Positions 56,879-64,000 of a stretch of DNA of 64,000 nucleotides are shown piece after piece (the stretch's first letter is position 1; each line of letters opens with the position of its first letter). The notes under the pieces were generated by a model, which was not told the origin of the DNA, did no database searches, and saw nothing but the letters and a program-made list of their open reading frames with translations. Made by a program: the position numbers and the translations under genes. The DNA lies in the NCBI RefSeq assembly GCF_009828855.1, contig NZ_WUAG01000001.1, positions 310,001-374,000 of the forward strand, read 5' to 3'. This DNA is from Psychromonas sp. L1A2. GTDB taxonomy: Bacteria > Pseudomonadota > Gammaproteobacteria > Enterobacterales > Psychromonadaceae.

Positions 56879-58467
56879 GTGAACAATCGTGTCTTTTAAA
56901 AGTCGATAATTTAGCGGTTAGCTTTGCAGAGCAAAATATCTTATCTGGTATTAGCTTTAGTTTAGAGCAAGGTAAAACATTAGCTATTGTTGGTGAAAGT
57001 GGATCTGGAAAATCATTGACGGCACTCTCAATACTGCAATTATTACCTTACCCACATGCACATCATCCTAGTGGCGATATTATCTTTGAAGGTGAGTCTC
57101 TGATGGGGAAGTCAGATGCTGTCTTAGAAGCGGTTCGCGGTAATAAAATAAGTATGATTTTTCAAGAACCAATGACGTCGTTAAATCCATTACATAGTAT
57201 TGAGAAACAGATCGAAGAGACGTTGTTATTACATAAAGGGTTAACGGGTAAAAAAGCACAATTACGTACCCTTGAGTTATTAGAGTTAGTGGGTATAGAC
57301 AATCCTGCTTCACGTTTAAAAGCTTATCCTCATGAATTATCTGGAGGGCAACGTCAACGTGTCATGATTGCGATGGCACTTGCTAATGAACCTAATCTAT
57401 TAATTGCTGACGAACCAACAACGGCTTTAGATGCAACGATTCAAAAACAAATTCTAACGTTATTAAAATCATTACAGCAACGTTTAAATATGGCGATTTT
57501 GTTGATCACTCATGACCTTAATATTGTTCAGCAATTTTCGGATCATGTATTAGTGATGTGTAAAGGTCAGCAAGTGGAGTATCAAGCAACACAGGCGCTT
57601 TTTGATTCACCTGACCACCCATATACTAAGAAATTATTAAACGCGGTTCCAACAGGGGAAATGGCTTCTCTCGTTGATCCTAAAGTGATTCTTGAAGCAG
57701 AAAATATGAATGTAAGCTTTCCTGTCAAAAAGAATTTTTGGGGGAAAACAACAAAATCATTAGATGTGGTTAAAAATGTTTCATTAAAAATACATGAAGC
57801 AGAAACGTTAGCGTTGGTGGGTGAAAGTGGCTCAGGGAAAAGTACTTTAGCCCAAGCATTATTACATTTGAATAAGCATACTGGTCAGGTTGTCTATCTA
57901 GGTCAAAGTATTAATGGGCTAGCAAAAGATGATTTACAAGCACTTCGTCAGGAGTTGCAAATTGTATTTCAAGATCCTTACGCCAGCTTGAGCCCGAGAA
58001 TGTCAGTGCAAGATATCATTGCAGAAGGTGTACATGTATTTAATACCGATAAAGCCTTAAGTGACCAAGATATTAATGAGCAAGTTTCACAGGTACTGAT
58101 TAAAGTTGGTTTAGATGAAAGTGCCGCTAATCGATACCCGCACCAATTTTCAGGCGGGCAGCGTCAGCGAATTGCTATTGCAAGAGCCTTGATATTAAAA
58201 CCAAAGCTTATTGTATTAGATGAGCCAACATCTGCCTTAGATAGAAGTATTCAAAAACAAATTATTGAATTATTAAAAGCATTACAAAAAGAATTTTCAT
58301 TAAGCTATTTATTTATCAGCCATGACCTATCAGTGGTTAAAGCGGTGAGTCATAGAGTGTTGGTAATGAAGGCGGGTGAAATAGTTGAACAAGGTCTTAC
58401 CTCAACTATATTTGAAAATGCACAACATCCTTATACACAAGAGTTGCTATCATCGACCATTTTGTGA
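56875..58467 (+). CDS. yejF: ABC transporter ATP-binding protein YejF (two fused ATPase domains)
   Basis: 530 residues with two ATPase domains. The first has Walker A GESGSGKS (about 41-48), signature LSGGQRQRVMIAMAL and Walker B LLIADEPTTALD; the second has Walker A GESGSGKST (about 319-327), signature FSGGQRQRIAIARAL and Walker B LIVLDEPTSALD. All catalytic motifs are intact. It energises the YejABEF peptide importer; last gene of the operon. Confidence 0.95.
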   Translation: MSEQSCLLKVDNLAVSFAEQNILSGISFSLEQGKTLAIVGESGSGKSLTALSILQLLPYPHAHHPSGDIIFEGESLMGKSDAVLEAVRGNKISMIFQEPMTSLNPLHSIEKQIEETLLLHKGLTGKKAQLRTLELLELVGIDNPASRLKAYPHELSGGQRQRVMIAMALANEPNLLIADEPTTALDATIQKQILTLLKSLQQRLNMAILLITHDLNIVQQFSDHVLVMCKGQQVEYQATQALFDSPDHPYTKKLLNAVPTGEMASLVDPKVILEAENMNVSFPVKKNFWGKTTKSLDVVKNVSLKIHEAETLALVGESGSGKSTLAQALLHLNKHTGQVVYLGQSINGLAKDDLQALRQELQIVFQDPYASLSPRMSVQDIIAEGVHVFNTDKALSDQDINEQVSQVLIKVGLDESAANRYPHQFSGGQRQRIAIARALILKPKLIVLDEPTSALDRSIQKQIIELLKALQKEFSLSYLFISHDLSVVKAVSHRVLVMKAGEIVEQGLTSTIFENAQHPYTQELLSSTIL

Positions 58468-58506
58468 AATGATGTTTAAATTATCTATTATTTACATTAG
58501 GAACTT

Positions 58507-60429
58507 ATGAGAAAATTAATTTTAGGCTGCTTGCTGTTTTCTGCATCAGGCATGAGTAGTGCATTAAGTTTAGATGTTCAGCGTGAAATTTTTACTGATA
58601 CTTTAGATTTACAAGAAAAAAAAGAATGGCAAAAAGCCAATCAAAATATTGAGAAAATAACTGATTATCCACTCGCTTATATTGCAGAATATAATTATTT
58701 AAAAGCGAATATTGACGAAGTTAGCGATCAAGAAGTATTAAGTTTTATCAAAAATAATAAAGGTAAAGTCGTTACTGATGATTTACAACGTAGTTATTTA
58801 TTTTCGCTTTCTAAACAGAAAAATTGGTCACAGTTCTTAACTGCTTTCCCTAGAATGCCAAATAATAAAACGTTGAAATGCCATTATTTACAAGCTTCTA
58901 TCGCAACAGGCAAAAGCCAGCAAGCTTGGTCTGATGCTCAACAATATTGGTTGTCTAGTACTTCACTACCTAATGCTTGTGATGATGTGTTTGTGTTTTA
59001 CCAGAATGATAAGCAATTAACTAAACAACATATATGGCAGCGTTTTCAATTAGCCTATGTGAAAAACAAGCAAGGTTTAATGCGTTTTTTAATCGCCCGA
59101 ATGGATAAAAAAACGGCAGCAGTGGCTACTGAATTATACGAACTTCAACAAAATCCGAAAAATGTATTAAATAGCCAACTATTCTCTTCTCGTAAAGAGG
59201 CTAGTTTTGGTTTCTTGGTGCCAACAATTCAACGTTTAGCGAAGATCGATATTGATTTAGCGATGCAAGCTTATGCTAAATTTGATAAACAAGTACCTTT
59301 CACTGCTGCTGAGAATAAACGCATTAAAACTCAATTTGCTAGTGTTGTTGTGCAACGTAATAAAAGCAAATATTTTTCATGGTTAGATAAAGAATTAGGC
59401 GCGTTAGGTAATGTTTCGTTAATCGAACAACGTATTCGTTATGCTATTAAACGTGGAGATTGGAAAAATATCGAATTTTGGATTTCTCAATTACCTAAAT
59501 CAGAACGTAATTCATCTGCATGGAAATACTGGCAAGCACGTGTTTTAGAGCAATCTGGAGAAACAGATAAAGCTAAAGTGTTATATCAACAAGTCGCGAA
59601 GAATCGTAACTTTCATGGTTTTATGGCATCTCAAAAACTAGGTGTTAATTTTTCACTTAATGAACAAGTTATTAAAGAGGAAGTTAATGGTTTAAGTGCT
59701 CTAAAAGGTGATTTAGCGGTTATCAATGAGATGTTATTTCATAACTTAAATAAACAAGCTAAAGGGCAGTGGTACCGTATTCTTAGTAAGCAAAGCGTAG
59801 CAAAACAACAGCAATTAGGGTTGTATGCTTTTAATAATAACTGGCCGTATTTATCTGTATTAGCAAGTATTAGCTCTAAAAGTTGGAATGCACTGGGTAT
59901 CCGTTTCCCTAATGCTAAAAAAGAATTATTTGTTGGTGCTGCGAAACAATACAATATAGAAGAAACGTATATTTATGCGATTACGCGTAGAGAAAGTAGC
60001 TTTGATCAACATGCTAAATCCCCAGTGGGAGCAAGTGGTTATATGCAATTAATGCCTAAAACTGCAGAAGAAACGGCTAAAAAAATTGGGTTAACGTCGT
60101 ACAAAGATATTTCTCAACTTGACCAAGGTGAAATTAATGTTCAGTTAGGCGCTGGTTACTTTAATGAATTATTAGAGCGTTACGATGGTAATCGTGTTCT
60201 AGCAACGGCTGCTTATAATGCAGGGCCTCATCGAGTAGACAGATGGGTTAGTGCTGAGAAGAAGAAAGGTAATAAAGGTATCGAAATTGATAGTTGGGTA
60301 GACACTATTCCTTTTTATGAAACACGTGCTTATGTACAAAATGTATTAGCTTACAATGTTATTTATCAGCATGTTTTAGGTAAACCTTTGCAGTTTCTTA
60401 AAAATGAAGAGCTTTTAGGCGATTATTAA
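58507..60429 (+). CDS. slt: Soluble lytic murein transglycosylase
   Basis: 640 residues. A signal peptide ends near SSALS (about residue 20). A long alpha-helical superhelical U/L domain (about 25-450) is followed by the GH23 catalytic domain with the catalytic Glu in AITRRESSFDQHAKS, then GASGYMQLMPKTAEETAK and TAAYNAGPHRVDRWV. This is the Slt70 layout. It degrades peptidoglycan in the periplasm with 1,6-anhydro products. It starts 39 bases after yejF; whether it is cotranscribed is unknown. Confidence 0.93.
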   Translation: MRKLILGCLLFSASGMSSALSLDVQREIFTDTLDLQEKKEWQKANQNIEKITDYPLAYIAEYNYLKANIDEVSDQEVLSFIKNNKGKVVTDDLQRSYLFSLSKQKNWSQFLTAFPRMPNNKTLKCHYLQASIATGKSQQAWSDAQQYWLSSTSLPNACDDVFVFYQNDKQLTKQHIWQRFQLAYVKNKQGLMRFLIARMDKKTAAVATELYELQQNPKNVLNSQLFSSRKEASFGFLVPTIQRLAKIDIDLAMQAYAKFDKQVPFTAAENKRIKTQFASVVVQRNKSKYFSWLDKELGALGNVSLIEQRIRYAIKRGDWKNIEFWISQLPKSERNSSAWKYWQARVLEQSGETDKAKVLYQQVAKNRNFHGFMASQKLGVNFSLNEQVIKEEVNGLSALKGDLAVINEMLFHNLNKQAKGQWYRILSKQSVAKQQQLGLYAFNNNWPYLSVLASISSKSWNALGIRFPNAKKELFVGAAKQYNIEETYIYAITRRESSFDQHAKSPVGASGYMQLMPKTAEETAKKIGLTSYKDISQLDQGEINVQLGAGYFNELLERYDGNRVLATAAYNAGPHRVDRWVSAEKKKGNKGIEIDSWVDTIPFYETRAYVQNVLAYNVIYQHVLGKPLQFLKNEELLGDY

Positions 60430-60549
60430 GCCTTTAAGCTATTTAATAAACAATGATTAGCTCTGCTGACGATATCTATCGGTATGCTAGTCAATGATCG
60501 ACAAGCTTTTTGTTGTACATTGTAGATAGCTTTGTTTTACAAAGACTAA

Positions 60550-60978
60550 CTATTGATGCCAACAAAAAGCATTGTCTTGACTACCATCACTGGTTTTAAC
60601 ATTATTCTGATCAATAAATAGTGCCTTACATGCGGCTTTATCATTATTTTGAGAACTACTTATTTTAGCGACTGCCTTCATAACATAGGTGTGTGCGGCC
60701 GCTGAAACAATACTAAATGTGTAATATTCGCTATTTAACGGTAAGCCTGCTGAGGCTGGATTACTAATGTAAATTGGCTGCAGAATACGGTAGCTACTTT
60801 GCTCCATTTGAGCCTTTATTAATTCAGTTTGTGCATCTCCTCGTCGTGTTGTTATCACAAAGCTTTGGTAAGAAGGGTAAGCAATACCGGCTAATATTCC
60901 GATAACCACAAGACAAACAAGTAATTCAATTAAAGTAAAACCGCGAAGTTTATTCTCTCTAAAGTCTAGTTTATTCAT
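60550..60978 (-). CDS. Type IV pilin-like protein (PilE/FimT-type minor pilin)
   Basis: 142 residues. A class III (prepilin) signal is visible: a basic leader (about 1-13), cleavage after Gly in LRGFTLIELL, and the hydrophobic helix to about residue 37 with the conserved Glu at mature position 5. The C-terminal globular part contains two Cys residues (in KAACKALF and NAFCWHQ) that could form the disulfide loop of PilE-type pilins. A GAGG ribosome-binding site precedes ATG 60978. It stands alone, convergent with slt; pilU at the other end of the window is the only other pilus gene seen. Confidence 0.88.
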   Translation of the reverse strand: MNKLDFRENKLRGFTLIELLVCLVVIGILAGIAYPSYQSFVITTRRGDAQTELIKAQMEQSSYRILQPIYISNPASAGLPLNSEYYTFSIVSAAAHTYVMKAVAKISSSQNNDKAACKALFIDQNNVKTSDGSQDNAFCWHQ

Positions 60979-61282
60979 ATCAGCCTCATCTATTTAACTT
61001 TATATTCAATTTAACTCATTAAATATGTAATCAAATATTGGTGAAATGGTCGCTTGCTTTAACCTGTTCGATTAATTAGTTATTTAATGAGAGCGTTATT
61101 AAGTATAGAAAAGCATTTCTAAATTTCATTATTTCTAATTAAATGATATTGCTTATGTGTATGAAGGATCTATAGCCATTAGTAATGTATTACATTAAGT
61201 TCATCAGTAAGAGAGCATTATCATTCGCTCTCATATCACTGATATATTGGATTAATTTGGAAGGGACGGAGCTTGAAGGAGG
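60979..61282. other. Intergenic region between pilin gene and argR
   Basis: About 300 bases holding the pilin promoter and the argR 3' end. GAGAGC (61211-61216) pairs with GCTCTC (61227-61232), and ATATCA/TGATAT follows at 61233-61245; no T run follows on either strand. No gene seen. Confidence 0.5.
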
Positions 61283-61747
61283 TTAATCAAATAGTTTATG
61301 CACAACTGCTAGTGTTGCTTCAATTTCTTGAGTATTACTGGGTGCAATATAAATAGTATCATCTCCCGCGATTGTACCTAAAATTCCTTCTGCTTTACCC
61401 ATCGAGTCTAATAAGCGGGCTATCAATTGCGCAGCTCCAGGGCTAGTACGTATAACGATTAAACTGTCATTTCTATCTATATCTACCACTAAGTTTTTAA
61501 GCGGACTGGTGGTTGCTGGGATACCTAACTCGGCAGGTAAACAATAAACCATTTCACCTGTGGCATTTCGTGTTCTAACTGCGCCTGTTTTACTTAACAT
61601 ACGTGACACTTTAGATTGGTTGATATGCGTAAATCCAGCTTCTATTAAAGCATCGACAATCTCACTTTGTGAGCTCAAATGCTCTTCTTTAAGAAGGCAT
61701 TTAAAAAAGTCCATTAGTTCAGAAGTCTGTCGCATTGGTGATCCCAT
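61283..61747 (-). CDS. argR: Arginine repressor ArgR
   Basis: 154 residues. The winged helix N-terminal domain shows [20 protein letters not shown] and [16 protein letters not shown]; the C-terminal hexamerisation and arginine-binding domain has [20 protein letters not shown] and [13 protein letters not shown] with the conserved Asp pair. It represses arginine synthesis genes when arginine is bound. It is divergent from an arginine-binding-type protein gene, and argR next to mdh is a conserved arrangement. Confidence 0.95.
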   Translation of the reverse strand: MGSPMRQTSELMDFFKCLLKEEHLSSQSEIVDALIEAGFTHINQSKVSRMLSKTGAVRTRNATGEMVYCLPAELGIPATTSPLKNLVVDIDRNDSLIVIRTSPGAAQLIARLLDSMGKAEGILGTIAGDDTIYIAPSNTQEIEATLAVVHKLFD

Positions 61748-61819
61748 AGATAAATTATTATAAAGCTCGTATCTTAATCTAAATCATCGTTGCGTTAATA
61801 GATTAAATGTCACTTTTTT

Positions 61820-61833
61820 TGCATATTTATTCG
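61820..61833. promoter_or_regulatory. Candidate ARG box (ArgR operator)
   Basis: TGCATATTTATTCG resembles the ARG box core TGAATWWWWATTCA (two mismatches at conserved positions). It lies between argR and the divergent periplasmic binding protein gene, where an operator is expected. The usual second box three bases away is not clear. Confidence 0.4.
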
Positions 61834-61932
61834 TTTTTTTCTAAATAAGTGTATTTGTATAAGCATCGCTACTTTCTTTAATGCAGTTCTGGTAAAATTT
61901 GAACGAAATTAATATTATCAGGATGATTCATT

Positions 61933-62688
61933 ATGATTTCTTTTTCTCGTCAACTCGCACTTATCTGCCTCTTATTGTCAACTTCATTGAGTGCAAACAC
62001 TTCAAAACAACTGCAAGTTAAGTTTGCGACTGATGCTAATTATTTCCCTTTTGAATACTTGTCTGACGATAAAGAAATTCAAGGCTTTGATATTGATATT
62101 GCTAAAGCGATCTGTGAGCAAGCCAATTTAAAATGTAGCTTTGAACATCATCGTTTTGATGGTTTGTTACTTACCTTACCTTTTGGCCGTTATGATGCAG
62201 TCATTGCAGCATTAGATATCACCAGTGAGCGATTAGAGAAAGTCGACTTCAGTGATAGCTACTATAAAGTACCGCCAGTTTTTATCAGTAAAGAGCAACT
62301 ACAAGGAGAGTTTTCATTAGAAGGTAAATTTATTGGCGTTCAGGCAAATACATCTAATCAAAGTTATCTTATTCAATTTGCAAAAGAAAATAGTTATATC
62401 GTGCCTTACTATTCATCCCAAGCGGCTTTAAAGGATTTGAAACTGCAAAGAATTGATGCTGTGTTTGCTGATTTTGCTGTTGTAAATGACTTTTTAAGTA
62501 AACAGGAACAAGATAATGAACTGGTGATTAGTAGAACTGAAGCTGTGTTTGTTGAGCAGTTTTCTAAAGGCTATGGTATTGCCGTTAAGAAAAATAATCA
62601 CATTTTACGCCAACGTTTAAACCTCGGTTTGAAGCAGATTGTTGAAAATGGTACCTATGCAAAGATTTTTCAGGAATATTTCCCTTAA
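61933..62688 (+). CDS. Arginine-type ABC transporter periplasmic binding protein (ArtI/ArtJ-like)
   Basis: 251 residues. The signal peptide ends near SLSAN (about residue 22). The SBP_bac_3 domain shows VKFATDANYFPFEYL, IQGFDIDIAKAICEQA, RYDAVIAALDITSERLEKVD and a C-terminal KQIVENGTYAKIFQEYFP, close to ArtI/ArtJ. It should bind arginine or another basic amino acid. No permease or ATPase gene is beside it, so it would work with a transporter encoded elsewhere. Divergence from argR with a candidate ARG box supports arginine control. Confidence 0.82.
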   Translation: MISFSRQLALICLLLSTSLSANTSKQLQVKFATDANYFPFEYLSDDKEIQGFDIDIAKAICEQANLKCSFEHHRFDGLLLTLPFGRYDAVIAALDITSERLEKVDFSDSYYKVPPVFISKEQLQGEFSLEGKFIGVQANTSNQSYLIQFAKENSYIVPYYSSQAALKDLKLQRIDAVFADFAVVNDFLSKQEQDNELVISRTEAVFVEQFSKGYGIAVKKNNHILRQRLNLGLKQIVENGTYAKIFQEYFP

Positions 62689-62858
62689 AATAGTTCTTAA
62701 AACGACTCACAAAGTAGTGGTAATCATTCCTTAAAATAAGCTACTATTTTACATTCATCACAATTATTTAACATTTTTCACACATGCGTATTTATTCACT
62801 TTAGAATGTATACGGTTATTCTTAAATACTTAAACATTTTATTTCATTGGAGAAAAAT

Positions 62859-63794
62859 ATGAAAGTTGCTGTTCTTGGTGCTGCAGGTGGTATCGGTCAA
62901 GCGTTGTCGTTATTATTAAAAACTCAACTACCAGCTGGTTCTGAACTAGCATTATACGATGTTGCTCCAGTTGTTCCTGGTGTAGCGGTTGATTTATCAC
63001 ACATCCCAACAGCAGTTAAAGTTGAAGGTTTTGGTGCTGATGCGTTAGGCGCTGCATTAACAGGTGCTGATATTGTTATTATCCCTGCGGGCATGCCACG
63101 TAAACCAGGTATGGACCGTGCTGATTTATTCGCAGTGAATGCTGGTATTATCAAAACGTTAGCTGAAGGCATTGTTGCTAACTGCCCTAAAGCATTAGTT
63201 GGTGTTATCACTAACCCAGTAAATGGTACTGTTCCAATCGTTGCTGAAGTGTTCAAAAAAGCGGGTGTTTATGATAAAAACCGTATATTTGGTGTAACAA
63301 CGCTTGATGTTATCCGTAGTGAAGCATTTGTTGCTGAACTTAAAGGTCTCAACGTTGCTGAAGTTAAAGTGCCAGTCATTGGCGGTCACTCAGGTACAAC
63401 TATTTTACCACTTCTTTCTCAAGTTGAAGGTGTAACGTTCACTGAAGAAGAAGTTGCTGCATTAACTCCACGTATCCAAAATGCGGGTACTGAAGTTGTA
63501 AATGCTAAAGCTGGTGGCGGTTCTGCTACTTTATCTATGGGTGCTGCTGCTGCTCGTTTTTGTTTATCTTTAGTTAAAGGTTTACAAGGCGAAGACGTTG
63601 TAGATTACGCATACGTTGATATTGATGGTGGCGATGCTCCTTACTTTGCTCATCCGGTACGCTTGGGTGTTAACGGTGTAGTTGAAATTTTATCATACGG
63701 TAAATTATCAGCCTTTGAAGAAAAAGCTAAAAACGATATGTTAGTAACACTTAACAAAGACATCCAAGAAGGTGTTGATTTTATAAATAGCTAA
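62859..63794 (+). CDS. mdh: Malate dehydrogenase (NAD)
   Basis: 311 residues, the length of E. coli Mdh. It interconverts malate and oxaloacetate in the TCA cycle. Motifs: NAD-binding [20 protein letters not shown] at the N-terminus, the substrate-binding loop [14 protein letters not shown] with its Arg residues, [12 protein letters not shown], and the catalytic His in [19 protein letters not shown] 62859 has TTGGAG upstream. Codon use is cleaner (Ala/Gly-rich) than in the EPS genes, as expected of a highly expressed gene. A terminator follows. Confidence 0.97.
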   Translation: MKVAVLGAAGGIGQALSLLLKTQLPAGSELALYDVAPVVPGVAVDLSHIPTAVKVEGFGADALGAALTGADIVIIPAGMPRKPGMDRADLFAVNAGIIKTLAEGIVANCPKALVGVITNPVNGTVPIVAEVFKKAGVYDKNRIFGVTTLDVIRSEAFVAELKGLNVAEVKVPVIGGHSGTTILPLLSQVEGVTFTEEEVAALTPRIQNAGTEVVNAKAGGGSATLSMGAAAARFCLSLVKGLQGEDVVDYAYVDIDGGDAPYFAHPVRLGVNGVVEILSYGKLSAFEEKAKNDMLVTLNKDIQEGVDFINS

Positions 63795-63825
63795 TCTACT
63801 TTTAGTTTTTTTGTAAATTATTGAT

Positions 63826-63850
63826 AAGGTCAGCTATGCTGACCTTTTTT
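63826..63850 (+). terminator. Rho-independent terminator after mdh
   Basis: AAGGTCAGC pairs perfectly with GCTGACCTT across a three-base TAT loop, followed by T residues. Confidence 0.93.
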
Positions 63851-63895
63851 GTGTCTATAATAAAACATGAATTCATTTTGTGTATAGGGAGTGAT

Positions 63896-64000
63896 ATGAA
63901 AGTATTAGAGGCAATGACTTCAAGAGTTGTCACCGTTGATATGGATGACCGCATGCCAGTTCTTCAAAATATTTTATCACAAGCTGGTTTCCATCATTTA
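63896..64000 (+). CDS. CBS-domain protein (partial, cut by window end)
   Basis: 35 codons are present, beginning MKVLEAMTSRVVTVDMDDRM. The MT-x2-V-x-TV-x-x-DD start is typical of a CBS domain, which binds adenosyl ligands. AGGGAG precedes the ATG. The rest lies outside the window, so the full architecture is unknown. Confidence 0.75.
   Translation, partial: MKVLEAMTSRVVTVDMDDRMPVLQNILSQAGFHHL

Overview
The window is a low-GC chromosomal segment of a marine-type gammaproteobacterium. Conserved gene neighbourhoods support this placement: dnaQ/rnhA/yafS/gloB/mltD, aroF-tyrA next to raiA, argR divergent from mdh, and yejABEF. The AT-rich composition, the exosortase A (XrtA, PEP-CTERM) exopolysaccharide locus and the mix of insertion sequences would fit Psychromonas or a close relative. 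That genus name is inference, not something the sequence proves.

Layout. 1-322: start of a sodium:solute symporter operon on the minus strand. 872-2035: pilU. 2121-3230: an IS630-family element whose transposase is split by a frameshift. 3311-3382: eight copies of a 9-bp repeat. 3466-4249: five near-identical tRNA-Asp genes on the minus strand, with a strong promoter and a decayed tRNA-like fragment. 4321-10131: housekeeping block (TIGR03503-like membrane protein, dnaQ, rnhA, methyltransferase, gloB, mltD). 10132-11003: repeat-rich gap containing a 226-bp MITE-like element.

11004-48412 is one large exopolysaccharide locus. Its first part (prsK, export lipoprotein, chain-length protein, kinase-like ATPase, beta-barrel, prsR, prsT) is the regulatory and export core of an XrtA system. 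The second part (21763-33011) has a deacetylase-like enzyme, a WecG/TagA transferase, an SGNH plus MBOAT acylation pair, a sulfotransferase, a flippase, a protein of unknown family, a GT4 enzyme and a Wzy/ligase-like protein. A nest of IS982 and IS66 elements (33182-36079) separates this from the third part: a secreted beta-helix protein, three glycosyltransferases, a TviB-type UDP-sugar dehydrogenase, a NodB-like deacetylase, exosortase A fused to an EpsI domain, and a heparinase-like lyase. The likely scheme is that PrsK/PrsR control a sigma54-dependent regulon, the glycosyltransferases and modifying enzymes build an acylated and perhaps sulfated polymer, the flippase/Wzy/chain-length/export proteins assemble and secrete it, and XrtA processes PEP-CTERM proteins encoded elsewhere. 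No PEP-CTERM substrate gene was recognised here.

48504-64000 returns to the core genome: a FemAB/GNAT-like protein, aroF-tyrA with a strong terminator, raiA with a good CRP site upstream, yejABEF peptide importer, slt transglycosylase, a type IV pilin-like protein, argR, an arginine-binding-type periplasmic protein, mdh, and the start of a CBS-domain gene cut by the window end.
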